Of a stretch of 32,813 bases of DNA, positions 1 through 6,949 are shown piece by piece. Position 1 is the stretch's first letter. The number at the start of each line of letters is the position of its first letter. A model generated the notes under the pieces. It was given only the letters and a program-made list of their open reading frames with translations, was not told the origin of the DNA and searched no databases. The DNA is taken from positions 1-32,813 of the forward strand of contig JAVECW010000002.1 of NCBI GenBank assembly GCA_030841285.1, written 5' to 3'. Source of the stretch: Microbacteriaceae bacterium (GTDB lineage: Bacteria > Actinomycetota > Actinomycetes > Actinomycetales > Microbacteriaceae). A program made the translations under genes and the position numbers.

Positions 1-1
1 C

Positions 2-115
2 GCTTTCGCACCGCGGATCGTGCACGTCGACGCGGCGAACCGCGTCCTCGCGCTCGACAGCGACGCGGCATCCGCCGTCGCACCAGGCCTCGAGCGGGCA
101 CCGCACGCGCTGTAA
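2..115 (+). CDS. C-terminal end of an unidentified protein (5'-truncated by window)
   Basis: An open frame runs from the window edge to a TAA at 113-115 and would encode about 37 residues ending in ERAPHAL. I do not recognise the family. Support is only the open frame, its codon composition (mostly G/C third positions) and the fact that the following gene is co-directional. It could also be chance, because stop codons are rare in DNA this GC-rich. The 133 bases between this stop and the next start contain an imperfect 10-base direct repeat (131-140 and 148-157, one mismatch, 17-base period) and no clear terminator. Confidence 0.3.
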   Translation, partial: AFAPRIVHVDAANRVLALDSDAASAVAPGLERAPHAL

Positions 116-248
116 CCTGGCTCCCGCAAGAGGTCCGGCCGCGCAATAGGTCTGGCCCTACCGCCACCGGCGTATCTGCACCAGTATCGGTAGAGGGGTG
201 GCGCGACTCCCCGAGCTGATCAGACGCGGGCGGATCGGAAGGAACCGG

Positions 249-1148
249 ATGCCAACGGGCGTGCCCATTGAATTCGCCGGAGTGACCAAACGCTTCGGCC
301 AGGTGGCCGCCGTCACCGACCTCTCGTTCACTGTCGAGCCCGGTCGCGTGACGGGCTTTCTCGGCCCCAACGGCGCCGGCAAGACCACGACACTGCGCAT
401 ACTGCTCGGGCTCGTGCGGCCGACCTCGGGCACCGCGACCATCGGCGGCGTCCCGTACGCACAATTGCCGTCACCGCTGACGACGGTCGGCGCGGCCCTC
501 GAAGCGGCGAGCTTTCATCCGGGGCGCAGCGCACGCAATCACCTCCTCGTCTACGCGCACGCGGCCAGGATCGACGCATCCAGGGTCGCCGCGGTGCTCA
601 AGAAGGTCGGGCTCACCGACTACGCCGACCGCCGCGTCGGCGGATACTCGCTCGGGATGCGCCAGCGGCTCGGCCTCGCCTTCACGCTGCTCGGCGACCC
701 GGGCGTGCTCGTGCTCGACGAACCGATCAACGGGCTCGATCCGGAGGGGATCAAGTGGATTCGCGGTTTCCTGCGCGAACTCGCGGATGAGGGGCGCACC
801 GTGCTCGTCAGCTCGCACCTGCTCTCCGAGGTGCAGCAGAGCGTCGATGAGGTCGTCATCATCGCCAAGGGTGAGCTCGTGCATCGCGGGACGCTCTCGA
901 GCCTCGACACCAGCGCCGTCACCGTGCTCGTGGATGCCCCGGATCGCGCTTCTCTCGCCTCGGCGCTCGTGGCGGCGCGCCTCGCATTCACGAACGTCAG
1001 CGACGGTTACCTCGTTTCGGGCGCAGAGTCGAGCGAGGTCGGGCACGTCGCGTTCGTCGCAGGGGTCGAATTGAGTACGTTGCAGAGGCAGAGATCGGGG
1101 CTCGAGGAATCCTTCCTCGCGCTCGTCGGAGCGGGGGACTCACTGTGA
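249..1148 (+). CDS. ABC exporter ATP-binding protein (ABC-2/bacitracin-type)
   Basis: This is the ATPase subunit of an ABC-2 type exporter, acting on the cytoplasmic side of the membrane with the permease encoded immediately downstream. The 299-residue product has Walker A GPNGAGKTT (about residues 39-47), signature YSLGMRQRL and Walker B VLVLDEPINGLDP, followed by the switch His in VSSHLLSE. This matches the BcrA/CcmA-like group that moves peptides, antibiotics or lipids; the substrate cannot be told. I chose ATG 249 because GGAAGGAA (237-244) lies just upstream and the protein then begins at the normal family N-terminus. A GTG at 198 in the same frame would add 17 basic residues without family support. 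The stop overlaps the permease start by four bases (GTGA), indicating coupled translation. Confidence 0.9.
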   Translation: MPTGVPIEFAGVTKRFGQVAAVTDLSFTVEPGRVTGFLGPNGAGKTTTLRILLGLVRPTSGTATIGGVPYAQLPSPLTTVGAALEAASFHPGRSARNHLLVYAHAARIDASRVAAVLKKVGLTDYADRRVGGYSLGMRQRLGLAFTLLGDPGVLVLDEPINGLDPEGIKWIRGFLRELADEGRTVLVSSHLLSEVQQSVDEVVIIAKGELVHRGTLSSLDTSAVTVLVDAPDRASLASALVAARLAFTNVSDGYLVSGAESSEVGHVAFVAGVELSTLQRQRSGLEESFLALVGAGDSL

Positions 1149-1963
1149 GCAGCTTCATCGCCGGGGTGCACGCCGAGTTCACCAAGCTCCTGACAACCCG
1201 CATGTGGTGGCTGCTTGCCATCATCCTGTTCGTCTACATTGCGCTCATCGCGGGTGGCCTCGGGGCGCTCTTCGGCGGGGTCGGCAGCGACGCGCTCGGA
1301 GGCGGACGGCCGGGCGCGCCAGCGCTCGGGGCGCTGGCTCCGCTCATCTACAGCTTCGCGACGTCCGTTGGTTACGTGTTTCCCGTACTGCTCGGCGCCC
1401 TGTCGACCACGGGCGAGTTCCGGCATCAGACGCTAACGCCCACCTTCCTGGCCAACCCGCGGCGGGGCCAGGTGCTCGGAGCCAAGAGCCTGTCCACCGT
1501 GCTCGTCGGCGCGTTCTATGGCGTGGTCGCCCTTGCCGCATCGGTCGGCGTCGGTGCGATCGTGCTCTCCGCGTTCGGGCACGACGCGATGCTGGGCGAG
1601 GGCTCGACCTGGGCACTGATCGCTCGCGCTGTGCTGGCGATGGCACTGTGGGCACTCATCGGCGTCGGACTCGGGACGCTCGTGCCCAACCAGGTCGCGA
1701 CGATCGTGATCGTTTTGGCCTTCACGCAGTTCGTCGAACCGCTGCTGCGCCTCGCGACCTCATTCTCGGAGCCGACCGCGGCGGTCGGCAAGTTTCTTCC
1801 GGGCTCAGCGAGCGATGCGCTCGTCGGGGCGAGCTTCTTCACGATCTCGACTCCAGGGGCCGGCGTGCTCGAGTGGTGGCAGGGGGGCCTCGTGCTACTC
1901 GCGTACGCCGCGGCCTTCACTGTCGGCGGCTACTTCGTGAGCTGGCGCCGCGACGTCACCTAG
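1145..1963 (+). CDS. ABC-2 type transporter permease
   Basis: This 272-residue integral membrane protein is the partner of the preceding ATPase. Hydrophobic segments occur near residues 20-40, 65-90, 115-145, 160-185, 190-210 and 245-265, the usual six-helix ABC-2 layout. The segment FRHQTLTPTFLANPRR between helices 2 and 3 is typical of permeases of this class (NatB/YhfC-like). The start is GTG 1145, which overlaps the ATPase stop; no independent ribosome-binding site is needed. Direction of transport (export) is inferred from the family. No substrate is indicated by the neighbours. Confidence 0.85.
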   Translation: MSSFIAGVHAEFTKLLTTRMWWLLAIILFVYIALIAGGLGALFGGVGSDALGGGRPGAPALGALAPLIYSFATSVGYVFPVLLGALSTTGEFRHQTLTPTFLANPRRGQVLGAKSLSTVLVGAFYGVVALAASVGVGAIVLSAFGHDAMLGEGSTWALIARAVLAMALWALIGVGLGTLVPNQVATIVIVLAFTQFVEPLLRLATSFSEPTAAVGKFLPGSASDALVGASFFTISTPGAGVLEWWQGGLVLLAYAAAFTVGGYFVSWRRDVT

Positions 1964-1971
1964 CCGGCGCG

Positions 1972-1977
1972 TATCGT
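1972..1977 (+). promoter_or_regulatory. Candidate -10 hexamer for a leaderless transcript of the YhdH/AcuI-like gene
   Basis: TATCGT lies exactly six bases before ATG 1984, so transcription would begin at or next to the start codon. There is no Shine-Dalgarno sequence in the six-base gap (GAAGCC). No convincing -35 was found. The same geometry recurs before several other genes in this window. Confidence 0.4.
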
Positions 1978-1983
1978 GAAGCC

Positions 1984-3012
1984 ATGAGCGAGTTCCGGGC
2001 CATCGTGATCGAACAAGAGACGGATGCCGGCCGCATCCTCGCGCACACGGCCGAGGTCAGACGGCTCACCGACGCGTTCCTCATGCCGGGCGCCGTGACG
2101 ATCGCGGTCGAATACTCGTGTCTCAACTTCAAGGATGGGCTCGCCCTCGCCGGCAAGCCCGGGGTCGTGCGGACGTCACCGCTCATCCCAGGTGTCGATC
2201 TCGTTGGCTCGGTCGAGGTATCCGATGATCCGCGCTGGAAGGCTGGCGATCGCGTCATCCTCAACGGAGCGGGGATCGGCGAGCGGCATCACGGCGGCCT
2301 CGCCGAGCGCGCTCGTGTCGACGGCGGCGCGCTCGTCCGCCTGCCCCAGTCGTTCACGAGCGAGCAGGCCGCGGCGATCGGCACGGCAGGATTCACCGCG
2401 ATGCTCGCGGTGCTCGCCCTCGAGCGGCAGGGCGTGACGCCCGACGCCGCGGCGAGCGCCGGTTACAGCGCGGATATCCTCGTCACGGGTGCGGCGGGTG
2501 GGGTCGGATCCGTCGCGATCGCCATACTCGCAAGGCTCGGGTATCGGGTGACCGCGTCGACGGGGCGCGCCGCCGCGGAGTCGGACTATCTGACCAGGCT
2601 GGGCGCATCCGAGATCATCGACCGCGCGGAGCTTTCGGACCCCGGCAAGCCGCTGCAGAGCCAGCGCTGGGCCGGCGTCATCGACTCCGTCGGCAGCCAC
2701 ACTCTCGCCAATGCGATCGCGCAGACCAGGTACGGTGGCGCGGTCGCCGCGTGCGGGCTCGCGCAGGGCGCCGACCTGCCTGCGTCCGTCCTGCCGTTCA
2801 TCCTGCGCGGGGTCACGCTCGTCGGGATCAACTCGGTGGATGCTCCGCTCCCTCACCGCGAAGAGGCCTGGTCGCGCCTTGCCGCTGACCTCGATCCGGC
2901 GCTGCTCGCCGAGATGACGACGTCGATCCCTCTTGCGGATGCCGTACCCAGGGCGAGCGACATCCTCGCCGGGCGGGTGCGCGGTCGCACCGTGGTCGAC
3001 GTGCGCGCCTGA
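1984..3012 (+). CDS. MDR-family NADPH-dependent oxidoreductase, YhdH/AcuI (acrylyl-CoA reductase) type
   Basis: The 342-residue product is a zinc-free medium-chain dehydrogenase/reductase. The N-terminal catalytic domain contains YSCLNFKDGLALAGKPGVVR and the PLIPGVDLVG segment that mark the YhdH/YhfP subgroup. The Rossmann domain carries VTGAAGGVGSVA (about residues 167-178). E. coli AcuI (YhdH) reduces acryloyl-CoA to propionyl-CoA with NADPH, and other members reduce quinones or enones. The true substrate here is inferred only by family. Start ATG 1984 gives the canonical length; the same frame is open far upstream through the permease gene, but that part is an antiphase shadow. It lies 20 bases after the permease and may have its own leaderless promoter. 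Confidence 0.88.
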   Translation: MSEFRAIVIEQETDAGRILAHTAEVRRLTDAFLMPGAVTIAVEYSCLNFKDGLALAGKPGVVRTSPLIPGVDLVGSVEVSDDPRWKAGDRVILNGAGIGERHHGGLAERARVDGGALVRLPQSFTSEQAAAIGTAGFTAMLAVLALERQGVTPDAAASAGYSADILVTGAAGGVGSVAIAILARLGYRVTASTGRAAAESDYLTRLGASEIIDRAELSDPGKPLQSQRWAGVIDSVGSHTLANAIAQTRYGGAVAACGLAQGADLPASVLPFILRGVTLVGINSVDAPLPHREEAWSRLAADLDPALLAEMTTSIPLADAVPRASDILAGRVRGRTVVDVRA

Positions 3013-3036
3013 CCTCTGCTGGTCGTGACCCTGTGT

Positions 3037-3072
3037 TGGTCGAGTGCGAGCGCAGCGAGCGTATCGAGACCC
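3037..3072. repeat. Intergenic imperfect inverted repeat resembling a dispersed actinobacterial element
   Basis: The 36 bases after the oxidoreductase stop begin TGGTCGAG and end TATCGAGACC around a core with the direct repeat GCGAGC-GCA-GCGAGC. The outer parts are an imperfect inverted repeat. From memory, elements of the form GGTYGAG...GAGCGCAGCGAG...TCGARACC are common between genes in Microbacteriaceae. Only this one copy was noticed in the window, so dispersed status cannot be shown here. It could act as a weak terminator. Confidence 0.4.
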
Positions 3073-3216
3073 GCCTAGGGCGGAGGGCGGCGCCCTGTAC
3101 CCCGCATGGCGGCGTTATCCGGATCCCTGCCTGACAAGCACCTGATAATCCGCGCCCAGCTGTACCCCACCACCCCGCTCGACCGGATATTCTTATCGCG
3201 GAGAATGGAGGCCCTG

Positions 3217-3846
3217 GTGGCGGACGCATCGGTCGTGCTGCTTCGTCGGCTGCCCCGCCAGGACCGCAGTGCGCAGCGGATCGACCTCATCCTCGACACC
3301 GCGGCGACACTCATCGACGAGGTTGGCTTTGGCAACCTCACCCCGACGCTGATTGCACGGCGTGCAGGCATGTCCGGCCCGGCGATCTATCGCTATTTCG
3401 ACGACGTCGATTCCATCGGGCGCTCTCTCGCGACGAGGAGTCTCGGGAAGTTCCTGGACAGGTCCGAGGACCTGTTGGAGAACGGTGCACTGGAGTGGAA
3501 GGACGCGATCCGCGGTGCCATAGCCGTCTACAGCGAGCTCTATCGCCACGAGCCCGGATTCCGGTGGATCCGGTTCGGCGACCCGATCTCCCGCAATGCG
3601 CTCAGCGACCGGGAGAGCAACAAGACGACAGTTGCCAGGCGCCTGCGCGATCTCTTCATTCTTCGCTACGATGTCATGCCACGGGTGGACCTGCTCAAGC
3701 ACGTCGAGACTGTCATCGAGATCTGCGACAGCCTGGTCGCGCGAGCCTTCGAGACGGATCCGGATGGCGACGGGTTCTTCATCCGTGAGGCCGAACGCAT
3801 CTCTGTCGACTACATGACCGAGTACCTCGCCCGCCCCGTTCCCTGA
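3217..3846 (+). CDS. TetR/AcrR-family transcriptional regulator
   Basis: This is a DNA-binding repressor of about 209 residues. The N-terminal helix-turn-helix is clear: LIDEVGFGNLTPTLIARRAG followed by MSGPAIYRYFDDVDSI, with the conserved tyrosine pair IYRYF ending the recognition helix. The remaining all-helical part would be the ligand-binding and dimerisation domain, and it is not similar to a family I can name. I chose GTG 3217 because GGAGG (3207-3211) lies five bases upstream. ATG 3205 (four residues longer) and ATG 3106 are also in frame, but the former would put its own start inside that Shine-Dalgarno. The gene follows the YhdH-like reductase at 204 bases and precedes the DUF1304 gene by 51, so either neighbour may be its target. 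Confidence 0.85.
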   Translation: MADASVVLLRRLPRQDRSAQRIDLILDTAATLIDEVGFGNLTPTLIARRAGMSGPAIYRYFDDVDSIGRSLATRSLGKFLDRSEDLLENGALEWKDAIRGAIAVYSELYRHEPGFRWIRFGDPISRNALSDRESNKTTVARRLRDLFILRYDVMPRVDLLKHVETVIEICDSLVARAFETDPDGDGFFIREAERISVDYMTEYLARPVP

Positions 3847-3885
3847 CAAACCGCGGCAGCGCGATCGGCGCACGGGTTGCGCGCG

Positions 3886-3891
3886 TATGCT
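3886..3891 (+). promoter_or_regulatory. Candidate -10 hexamer, leaderless DUF1304 gene
   Basis: TATGCT is followed by six bases and then ATG 3898. There is no Shine-Dalgarno sequence in the gap. The position at 17 bp upstream (GATCGG) does not match a -35 consensus, so this is a -10-driven guess based on spacing alone. Confidence 0.4.
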
Positions 3892-3897
3892 CGCCTA

Positions 3898-4278
3898 ATG
3901 GCCATCATCGGGTCGATTCTCATCGGAATAGCGGCAATCATCCATGTCGCGATCTTCGTCATGGAGAGCGTGCTGTGGTCAAAACCGAACGTCTGGCGGC
4001 GCTTCGGATTACCCAGTCAGGACGATGCGGATACCGTCCGTCCGATGGCGTACAACCAGGGTTTCTACAACCTTTTTCTCGCTGGCGGGGCACTCATCGG
4101 CCTGCTCCTGTATTGGACAACGCTTCGCCCGGTCGGCTTCGGGCTAACGTTCTTCAGTGCGAGCTGCATGGTGCTCGCATCCGTCGTGCTACTGACGACG
4201 GGACGCAGCTACCTTCGTCCGGCACTCATCCAGGGCGCCGTTCCGCTCGTCGGGCTCGTCTTCTTCGTCCTCGCGTAG
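3898..4278 (+). CDS. DUF1304-family integral membrane protein
   Basis: The 126-residue protein consists of four hydrophobic helices (about residues 3-25, 58-78, 80-103 and 106-125). The helix-1 region HVAIFVMESVLWSKPNVWRRFG and the following YNQGFYNLFLAGGALIG match the DUF1304 pattern of a small four-helix membrane protein with a conserved FYNLFLA segment. Function is unknown in the family. The start ATG 3898 puts the protein beginning at helix 1; an in-frame ATG 21 bases upstream would add MRAYARL. A TATGCT hexamer six bases before ATG suggests leaderless expression. It converges with the minus-strand gene that follows, with 30 bases between stops. Confidence 0.8.
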   Translation: MAIIGSILIGIAAIIHVAIFVMESVLWSKPNVWRRFGLPSQDDADTVRPMAYNQGFYNLFLAGGALIGLLLYWTTLRPVGFGLTFFSASCMVLASVVLLTTGRSYLRPALIQGAVPLVGLVFFVLA

Positions 4279-4308
4279 CGGCAACTCAGGCAGCGCGCGA
4301 GGCTCAAG

Positions 4309-4692
4309 CTACTCGATGAGTTCGCCGCCAGGCGCGTGCTCGTCGACGACGCGCAGCGCCGCGATCAGCTTGGTCGCATGCGAGGTCGAGACGATCACGC
4401 GCGAATACTCCTCGCCCTCGAGATCGATCACGACAGCCGAGCGCTGCTTGCCCTTGATCAGCAGAAAGTCCTTGCCGCCATGGAACTTCCAGGTGCCGAC
4501 GGCGAGTGCGAGAGGCACGTTTGCACCGGGCGCGCGGATGCCGCGGATCCAGATCCAGGGATCCTCCGTGATCGCGACCGACCGGATGTTGCCGCGCGGA
4601 ACCACCAGGTCGTCGCGGCGCAGCGCAAGCACCTTCTCCGCCGGCGTGAGACGGATCTCGAGGCGGTCGGGGTGAACGTGCAAATCGGCCAT
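4309..4692 (-). CDS. Conserved hypothetical protein with predicted PH-like beta fold
   Basis: This 127-residue soluble protein has no signal peptide or membrane helix. It is rich in predicted beta strands and has conserved-looking motifs PWIWIRGIRAPG and GTWKFHGGKDFLLI, followed by AVVIDLEGEEYSRVIVSTS. From memory, small proteins of this pattern occur singly across Actinobacteria and are annotated only as hypothetical; a PH-like fold is my inference from the strand pattern. The start ATG 4692 is the only reasonable one. It is convergent with the DUF1304 gene and divergent from the sugar-binding protein gene, with 293 bases of intergenic DNA upstream. Confidence 0.65.
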   Translation of the reverse strand: MADLHVHPDRLEIRLTPAEKVLALRRDDLVVPRGNIRSVAITEDPWIWIRGIRAPGANVPLALAVGTWKFHGGKDFLLIKGKQRSAVVIDLEGEEYSRVIVSTSHATKLIAALRVVDEHAPGGELIE

Positions 4693-4838
4693 GCCTCTAG
4701 TCTGCCCGGTTTACCCCGAATCAAGTGTCGGGAAACGACACAAAGAGATAACCGTTCCTCTGTGCTCCCTGTGCGCGCGAAGTGGTACGTGCGAGGAGGC
4801 CTGGAGCTCTTCGTCGACACGTCGGCGAGGGCACTTCA

Positions 4839-4853
4839 GTGCAGAGACTGCAC
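4839..4853. promoter_or_regulatory. Candidate operator: perfect inverted repeat GTGCAG-AGA-CTGCAC
   Basis: A 15-base perfect dyad lies in the 293-base gap (4693-4985) between the divergent small protein gene and the sugar ABC operon, 133 bases before the binding-protein ATG. It is followed by an AT-richer stretch (4854-4880) that contains TATGAAT (4873-4879), a possible -10, though no good -35 fits. A second dyad CACTC-N6-GAGTG (4926-4941) lies in the presumed 5' untranslated region. No local regulator gene belongs obviously to this operon. Confidence 0.4.
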
Positions 4854-4985
4854 GTTTTGGTTATTGAAATGTTATGAATCGTTGTGTCGCTCGCCCCTCC
4901 GGTTGATCCAGACTCTCTATGCCAGCACTCACTGCCGAGTGTGGAAAGCGCGGAGGCTTCACCTTCGTCATAGAAAGGCTGTGCC

Positions 4986-6062
4986 ATGAAGTTAAAGTCA
5001 TGGATCCCGATCGCCGTAGTCGTCTCTGCTTCAGCGCTGGCGTTGTCTGGTTGCTCGTCAGGTGGATCAACAGGCGGCGCGACAACCGCCAGTCGTGCCT
5101 GTGTCATCCTTCCAGACTCGGCCTCGTCGCCCCGATGGGAGAACGGCGATCGCCCGGCGTTGACGAAAGCTTTCACGGACGCGGGTTTCCAAGCCGATGT
5201 CCAGAACGCTCAGGGCGACACGAATAAGTACGCCACCATCGCCGACCAGGAGCTCACGAAGGGCTGCGGCGTGATGATCCTCGTCGACTACAACGGCGCG
5301 GCTGTCGCCGTGACGCAGAAGGCCCAAAAGCAGGGCATTCCTGTCATCGCATACGACCGACCGATTACCACCGGCTCGAAGGACTCGCCCTCGATGCTGG
5401 CCGACTACTACGTCTCATTCGACAACGAAAAGGTCGGTGAGCTGGAGGGTCAGTCGGTCGTCGACGGACTCAAGACCGCTGGCAAGGACGCAGCGACGGC
5501 AACAGTCGTCTACATGGGAGGAGACCCGGCTGACGGAAATGCAAAACTCTTCCACGACGGCGCTGCGAAGGTCATGACTGCGGCAGGAATCAAGCCGGCG
5601 GCGGAACCCACGGGAGTCTGGGACGGCGACAAGACCGCCACGAACTTCGAGCAGGCTCTGACGTCGCTCGGCGGCAAGGTCGACGCGGTTTGGGTCGCGA
5701 ATGACACCAATGCGGCGGGCGTCATCACAGTGCTCGACAAGAACGGCCTGAAGGTTCCGGTGTCCGGCCAGGATGCGTCGACCGCTGGTCTGCAGAACGT
5801 GCTTCTCGGCAAGCAGACAGCAACGGTCTACAAGCCATTCAAGCTCGAAGCCGATGCTGCTTCGAAGCTCGCAATCCAGCTGCTGAAGGGCCAGAAGCCG
5901 AGCGTCTCAACGTCTCTGTACGGTAAGCCGTTCATCGCGACGACGCCGATCCTCGTGACACCGGACAAGGTCCAATCGGTAGTCGATGCAGGTGACGCAA
6001 AGGCGTCCGATATCTGCACTGGTGCGGTAGCCGCCGCCTGTACTCAATACGGCGTCAAGTAA
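4986..6062 (+). CDS. Sugar ABC transporter substrate-binding lipoprotein (XylF/RbsB class)
   Basis: This is the extracytoplasmic solute receptor of an ABC importer. The 358-residue precursor starts with a lipoprotein signal (MKLKSW, a hydrophobic stretch, then lipobox LSGC with acylated Cys23). A Gly/Ser linker follows, then a two-lobe periplasmic-binding fold of the Peripla_BP_4 type. Segments such as ALTKAFTDAGF, MILVDYNGAAVAVTQKAQKQGIPVIAYDRPI and VDAVWVANDTNAAGVITVLDKNGLKVPVSGQDAS are characteristic of the xylose/ribose/galactose group and resemble XylF most. The exact sugar is not established. GAAAGG (4973-4978), seven bases before ATG, is a good ribosome-binding site. A strong hairpin directly after the stop would make this the most abundant product of the operon. 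Confidence 0.9.
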   Translation: MKLKSWIPIAVVVSASALALSGCSSGGSTGGATTASRACVILPDSASSPRWENGDRPALTKAFTDAGFQADVQNAQGDTNKYATIADQELTKGCGVMILVDYNGAAVAVTQKAQKQGIPVIAYDRPITTGSKDSPSMLADYYVSFDNEKVGELEGQSVVDGLKTAGKDAATATVVYMGGDPADGNAKLFHDGAAKVMTAAGIKPAAEPTGVWDGDKTATNFEQALTSLGGKVDAVWVANDTNAAGVITVLDKNGLKVPVSGQDASTAGLQNVLLGKQTATVYKPFKLEADAASKLAIQLLKGQKPSVSTSLYGKPFIATTPILVTPDKVQSVVDAGDAKASDICTGAVAAACTQYGVK

Positions 6063-6074
6063 CACGATCAATCA

Positions 6075-6129
6075 GCGCCGAAGAGTCTCCGCCTCGGTCC
6101 ATGCGACCGGGGCGGAGCCTCTTCGGCGC
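6075..6129 (+). terminator. Very strong intercistronic hairpin after the binding-protein gene
   Basis: Twelve bases after the stop, two 25-base arms (6075-6099 and 6105-6129) pair with one mismatch and one wobble around a five-base loop (CATGC). No run of T follows, so it may be a partial terminator or, as between malE and malF, an mRNA-stabilising element that limits 3' decay of the upstream message and lowers expression of the ATPase and permease. Confidence 0.75.
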
Positions 6130-6132
6130 AGC

Positions 6133-6176
6133 CCGTGGTGCCGCACCTTCCGAACGGTCGGAAGCGAGCACCACGG
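6133..6176 (+). other. Second intercistronic hairpin next to the ATPase start
   Basis: CCGTGGTGC (6133-6141) pairs with GCACCACGG (6168-6176), and inside it CTTCCGA (6147-6153) pairs with TCGGAAG (6158-6164) around ACGG. The structure starts three bases after the first hairpin and is followed by TTATTT and the Shine-Dalgarno of the ATPase gene. It may form a tandem terminator with the first hairpin or influence ATPase translation. Confidence 0.6.
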
Positions 6177-6196
6177 TTATTTGAAAGGAACATCGC

Positions 6197-6949
6197 ATGA
6201 ATGCGCCGATCATTGAGTTGACAGACGTCAAGAAGAGTTTCGGGCCAGTGAGCGTGCTCAAAGGAGTCGGGCTCAAGGTCTACCCGGGCAAGATCACGGC
6301 CCTGGTCGGCGACAACGGGGCCGGTAAGTCGACCCTGATCAAGGGGCTCGCGGGAGTTCAGCCGTACGACGATGGCGTCGTGCTATTCAATGGCGAGCAG
6401 GTCCACCTGCATAACCCTCGCGAGGCCTCCCGCCTCGGGATCGAGGTCGTCTACCAGGATCTGGCCCTCTGCGACAACCTGGATATCGTCCAAAACATGT
6501 TCCTTGGACGCGAGGAGACGGCGACTGGCATCTTCGACGAGGGGCGGATGGAGCGCGAGGCATCCGAGACCCTGCGCTCCCTCTCCGTCAGGACCGTGAA
6601 GTCAGTACGGCAAAAAGTCTCATCCCTCTCAGGTGGACAAAGACAGACCGTCGCGATCGCTCGTTCGGTGTTGAAGTCCGCCAGGGTCGTCATACTCGAC
6701 GAGCCGACGGCCGCGTTGGGCGTCGCGCAGACCGAACAGGTGTTGAACCTGGTCAAGCGACTCGCGGACAGCGGAGTCGGAGTGCTGATGATCAGCCACA
6801 ACCTTGTCGACGTCTTTCAAGTCGCCGACTACATCAGCGTGCTGTACCTGGGCCAGATGGTCGCTTCGGTCGAGGCATCGAGGACAACAAGCGACGATGT
6901 CGTCGGATACATCACCGGCAGCAAGACCTATAACGGAGAAGCCGCATGA
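6197..6949 (+). CDS. Sugar ABC importer ATP-binding protein, single nucleotide-binding domain
   Basis: This cytoplasmic ATPase energises the importer. The 250-residue product has Walker A GDNGAGKST (about 38-46), signature LSGGQRQ (144-150), Walker B VVILDEP and the switch region MISHNL. It resembles one half of RbsA/XylG; most members of that class are about 500 residues with two fused domains, whereas this is a one-domain version like FrcA, which would work as a homodimer. AAAGGAA (6184-6190) precedes ATG 6197 with ideal spacing. The gene overlaps the permease by four bases (ATGA at 6946-6949). It is separated from the binding-protein gene by two hairpins. Confidence 0.9.
   Translation: MNAPIIELTDVKKSFGPVSVLKGVGLKVYPGKITALVGDNGAGKSTLIKGLAGVQPYDDGVVLFNGEQVHLHNPREASRLGIEVVYQDLALCDNLDIVQNMFLGREETATGIFDEGRMEREASETLRSLSVRTVKSVRQKVSSLSGGQRQTVAIARSVLKSARVVILDEPTAALGVAQTEQVLNLVKRLADSGVGVLMISHNLVDVFQVADYISVLYLGQMVASVEASRTTSDDVVGYITGSKTYNGEAA

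Noticed and set aside
1204-1983. Upstream extension of the YhdH/AcuI-like frame through the permease gene
   Set aside because: The extension is arginine-rich and out of phase with a clear permease; ATG 1984 gives the family length.
3141-3150. GATAAT near 3144 as the promoter of the TetR gene
   Set aside because: The CTGACA-like segment before it is only seven bases away and no other -35 fits, so I did not call a promoter.
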